From Selaginella tamariscina (lineage: Eukaryota; Streptophyta; Lycopodiopsida; Selaginellales; Selaginellaceae): 64,000 nt of DNA. The position numbers were made by a program, and so were the translations under genes. The stretch lies in contig PUQB01000054.1 in the NCBI GenBank assembly GCA_003024785.1, positions 219,291-283,290 of the forward strand. Direction: 5' to 3'. Positions 61,104-64,000 of the stretch are shown here, piece by piece. The number at the start of each line of letters is the position of its first letter. The stretch's first letter is position 1. The notes beneath the pieces were generated by a model that saw only the letters and a program-made list of their open reading frames with translations, searched no databases and was not told the DNA's origin.

Positions 61104-62584
61104 TTACACACTGCGGTGTGAAATGGTAAACCGGCATTCCATGGGCTGGTACCAGCAGGGGATTGGCTGCTGCCAGTCTTCATTAGGTTCTAGCAAGCTC
61201 CAGTTGAACTGGAGAATGCAGTAGTGCAAGAACACCAGAATTTCCATCTTTGCAAACTCGTAACCTGGACACATTCTTGCACCTGCTCCAAACGGAAAAT
61301 AGGTGTATGGAACCAAATCTTTCTTCAAACCTTGAAGGGTTGAACTTGTGTGGCTCAGGAAAGAATTCCGGTTTATAATAACATATACACAGACCATTGT
61401 AACTACAAAGCCATGTTAGTAATATAAACACAACCGAGCTTAAACAACTTACTTTCCATCCTTTAGGAATGACATATCCCTGGATCTGTAGCCAGCACCT
61501 GCCGGAGGTTTCAATCGCATTGTTTCCTGAACAACTTGCCATGTATACTTCATCTTCCTCAGGTCCTCCAGAGAGAGCTCCTCATTTTCACCTTTCTCAT
61601 TCCTGATATGTATTTCTCTGTGCATATACACACTGGTAAGTTTAAACCCTGTAAAACCACGAGTGTTTACCTTGAACCACTTTGTCTAAACAAGATGGAT
61701 TCTCAGCTAAGTACTTGAATGCCCAGGTAAGAGCCACGCTCGAAGTGTCATGCCCAGCAAATAGAAAGTTTACGATGTTATCCTTGATGGTGGAATCCGA
61801 TACCGTTAAACCATTCTCATCCTTTGTGTTTAGAAGTATTCCCAGCATATCCCGATTCATGTTCACGCTCTGTCCCTTCCTACGGTGGATATGTCTGTCC
61901 AGCAAATGATCCAACCTTCTTCGGGCAGCCTTGGCCTTGTGAAACGCAGTCCAGGCAGGTCTATAGGTACTTGAAGGAAACCTCTCACTAGAGTCTCAAA
62001 CTCCTTTGCTAGAACGTCCATCTCTTGCTCACCAACATTCAACCCCATGAACAAATTGCAAGCTAATGTGAATGTAAACTTCTTCACAAGCGGATATATC
62101 CGAAGCACCTCACTAGTGTTCTAGCCCAATCTCTTCCAAGTGTTCTTTTGCAACCTCACTCGTACGCCCCACGAATTTCTGCAGTGTTTCTGGTCGAAGA
62201 AATGCCATGAGTGTAGATTTGGATCGTCTGTGTTCTTCCCCTGTTAAAAATGTAAGTGAATGATCTCCAAGTGTGACCTTAATACTACTTGGCCAACAGT
62301 TCTCCACAAGCTTGTTCTCTGACATTAAGGCAAGTCTGTTTCCCTCTGGAGCTGGAAGAACAACTGTTTTAGAACCAAACAGTGAAGTCTTGAACATGGG
62401 TCCGTATCTGGCGACTCGTTCTTCATACCAACTAGTATATCCACCAAGGAAGCTGGGGTCTCTCCCACGATTGGCCAGCCCAAACTACCTGGTGGAAGTC
62501 TTGAATCGTTTCTGTTATATTAATAAGAAAGAGTGTGATCAATCCAGCAACTAAAAAACTCGCCAAGATCATTAGCAGCTCCAT
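61104..62584 (-). CDS. Cytochrome P450, CYP85 clan (CYP716-like), with several frameshifts
   Basis: Three exons by splice signals: 62584-61671, 61617-61453 and 61402-61104. It starts with a membrane anchor ([20 protein letters not shown]), then [36 protein letters not shown] and [20 protein letters not shown]. The I-helix is [15 protein letters not shown]; the ExxR is [12 protein letters not shown] is FNPSRFE; the heme loop [12 protein letters not shown] contains the Cys ligand. The pattern matches CYP716/CYP85-clan enzymes that oxidise triterpenes, steroids or diterpenes; the substrate cannot be told. At least six one-base shifts break it (for example near 62500, 62120, 61945 and 61480). All key motifs survive, so it is either a recent pseudogene or an intact gene in error-prone sequence. 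Confidence 0.8.
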
Positions 62585-64000
62585 TATTTGTATACAAATT
62601 TCTGCACCCTTGCGGTTATGTTATCTGCAGTAGGCACATCAATTGGTGAAAAAATCACACGCGTTAAATGTTCAAAGTGGTTTATAGCGCTATCTCAGCT
62701 CCTCACCACATGTATAAAGTTAATAGTGATATATTTGACTTGTGTATTGATACAGCTAATACCACCATTTTTGTGAACAGTGAATTTGGGATTAAAGTCG
62801 TAGATACGTGGACTACAAGATGTTACATATACATGTACGTAAATGAGGAATATGCTAACGTAAACATCACCGAGTAGAACAAATATGCTTGGACTTACTC
62901 CGATTGTCATATCTGATCGACGCTAAACCTGACCCTTACTTTTTGGAGTAATCAATTAGTAAGAATAACGTTTAACATTTAACATGAATTTTCTTTTGGC
63001 AACATCTTTGCTTACAAATGTAAGTGACAATTATAATATTATAGGAATATATATCATATATAATGTATATGTTGATATACAGATATACAGGAATTTAAAA
63101 TAGTTATGAGTCTAGAAAGCCCCCAGGTTGAGTTTGAATTGGTGTATTAAATAACGTTTAAAGTGAAATATTTTACATATTCTTAAGAAACATGTATATT
63201 TTGCAGCTTACATTAATTATAGTTCTTTTAAAATATTAACAATATAGATAAAATAAATAAATAAATAAAAGCATATATTAAGTCATAGATTAGGACAAAA
63301 AATATTAAATCAAATAAATAACATATTACGGAATAAATTATATCAACATATTAACATCTACAAATTCATTATGACTTCATAATAATTTTATGTTTGAAAT
63401 GGAAGTGCATAAAATGAAAATGAAAATGAAAATCCCACTACAAAACTTTACATTCTAATTTTAAATTAATAATGTGTTTTTTTAACATCTACTTATATAT
63501 ATATATATATATATATTATATACTGATGTTTATTAATGAATATAATATATTATAAATAAAGTTTAAAATATATAAATAAAAATTATTATAATATATAATT
63601 TATAAATAAAAAGATATAATTTCTTTCTAAATTAGGCAAAATATAGTAGTATATTTGCTCATGTGTCAAGTAGTAAGAGCATTCCACCCGTATAGCTGAA
63701 GATCTAATGGTAGTGCACATTATTCTCACAAGTGATATTTGTGAGTTGGCCACAGTTGGGCCGCCGAACAGTCCCTCCATTTGGTTGCCTAATTGGAGTT
63801 TCACCCGGTGGATGTATGGCTTCATGTGATTTTTTGTTGACCCTGCTTTCCAGGCTTAGCAATACTATCCCATTTCCAAAGCTTTGAGAATCTTACCTCT
63901 AAGTTTAAACTTGCCTTTTATTCATATGTACTGTGTGTACGTCACACGTTCACTTAACACTCTCACATAAACCCGTGCTTGATTCATATGTACTGTGTGT
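62585..64000. other. P450 upstream region and AT-rich DNA, no gene recognised
   Basis: Very AT-rich, with a (TA)n run at 63496-63517. The sequence ATTCATATGTACTGTGTGT occurs twice (~63920 and 63982) near the window end. No domain is recognisable in the short ORFs. Confidence 0.5.

Overview
The window is nuclear DNA of a vascular plant, most likely a fern. It carries intron-containing plant genes (an ARM/U-box E3 ligase, the ribosome-biogenesis factor ESF1, a PLS-type PPR protein and two cytochrome P450s) in a very large load of LTR retrotransposons. The PPR repeats, with motifs such as 'SLEKGMKIHS', resemble those of homosporous ferns; that placement is inference. Many genes are broken by single-base indels, mostly in short homopolymers. 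The two LTRs of one young element differ in the same way, so part of the breakage is probably assembly error.

Layout. 1-4.6 kb: a U-box gene and a dead CYP86-clan P450. 4.9-13.0 kb: a decayed minus-strand Ty1/copia element split by an LTR whose body is tandemly triplicated. 13-20 kb: AT-rich DNA with a second copia relic and a PPR relic. 20.1-21.6 kb: an unrecognised membrane-protein gene. 22.0-51.3 kb: a Russian-doll nest of insertions. From outside in these are an old LTR (level 0); a Ty3/gypsy chromodomain element (22316-50757, TSD AAAGG); a solo LTR (24209-47903, TSD TGAGG); a complete but apparently non-coding LTR element (24248-46504, TSD CAACA, with PBS and PPT); and a 15-kb DNA transposon (28920-43914, 27-bp TIRs, candidate TSD ACTT). 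53.8-62.6 kb: ESF1, PPR and a CYP85-clan P450. The last 1.4 kb is AT-rich with no recognised gene.

The innermost DNA transposon is the candidate new system. It carries an FCP1/HAD-like gene, a gene joining a ParB-like domain to a degenerate N4/N6 DNA-methyltransferase-like domain, and a divergent gene for a DUF7869-type RNase-H-fold transposase candidate. Between the last two lie two arrays, together about 50 copies of the 18-bp perfect palindrome GGCGGGATTAATCCCGCC (and variants) spaced about every 45 bp. Each array lies in or near the predicted first intron of one of the divergent genes. ParB proteins classically bind palindromic parS sites, so a ParB-like protein encoded beside a dense palindrome array suggests a self-recognition, segregation, silencing or transposition-complex role. 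That role is a hypothesis; the array, the TIRs and the ParB-like motif are visible directly.
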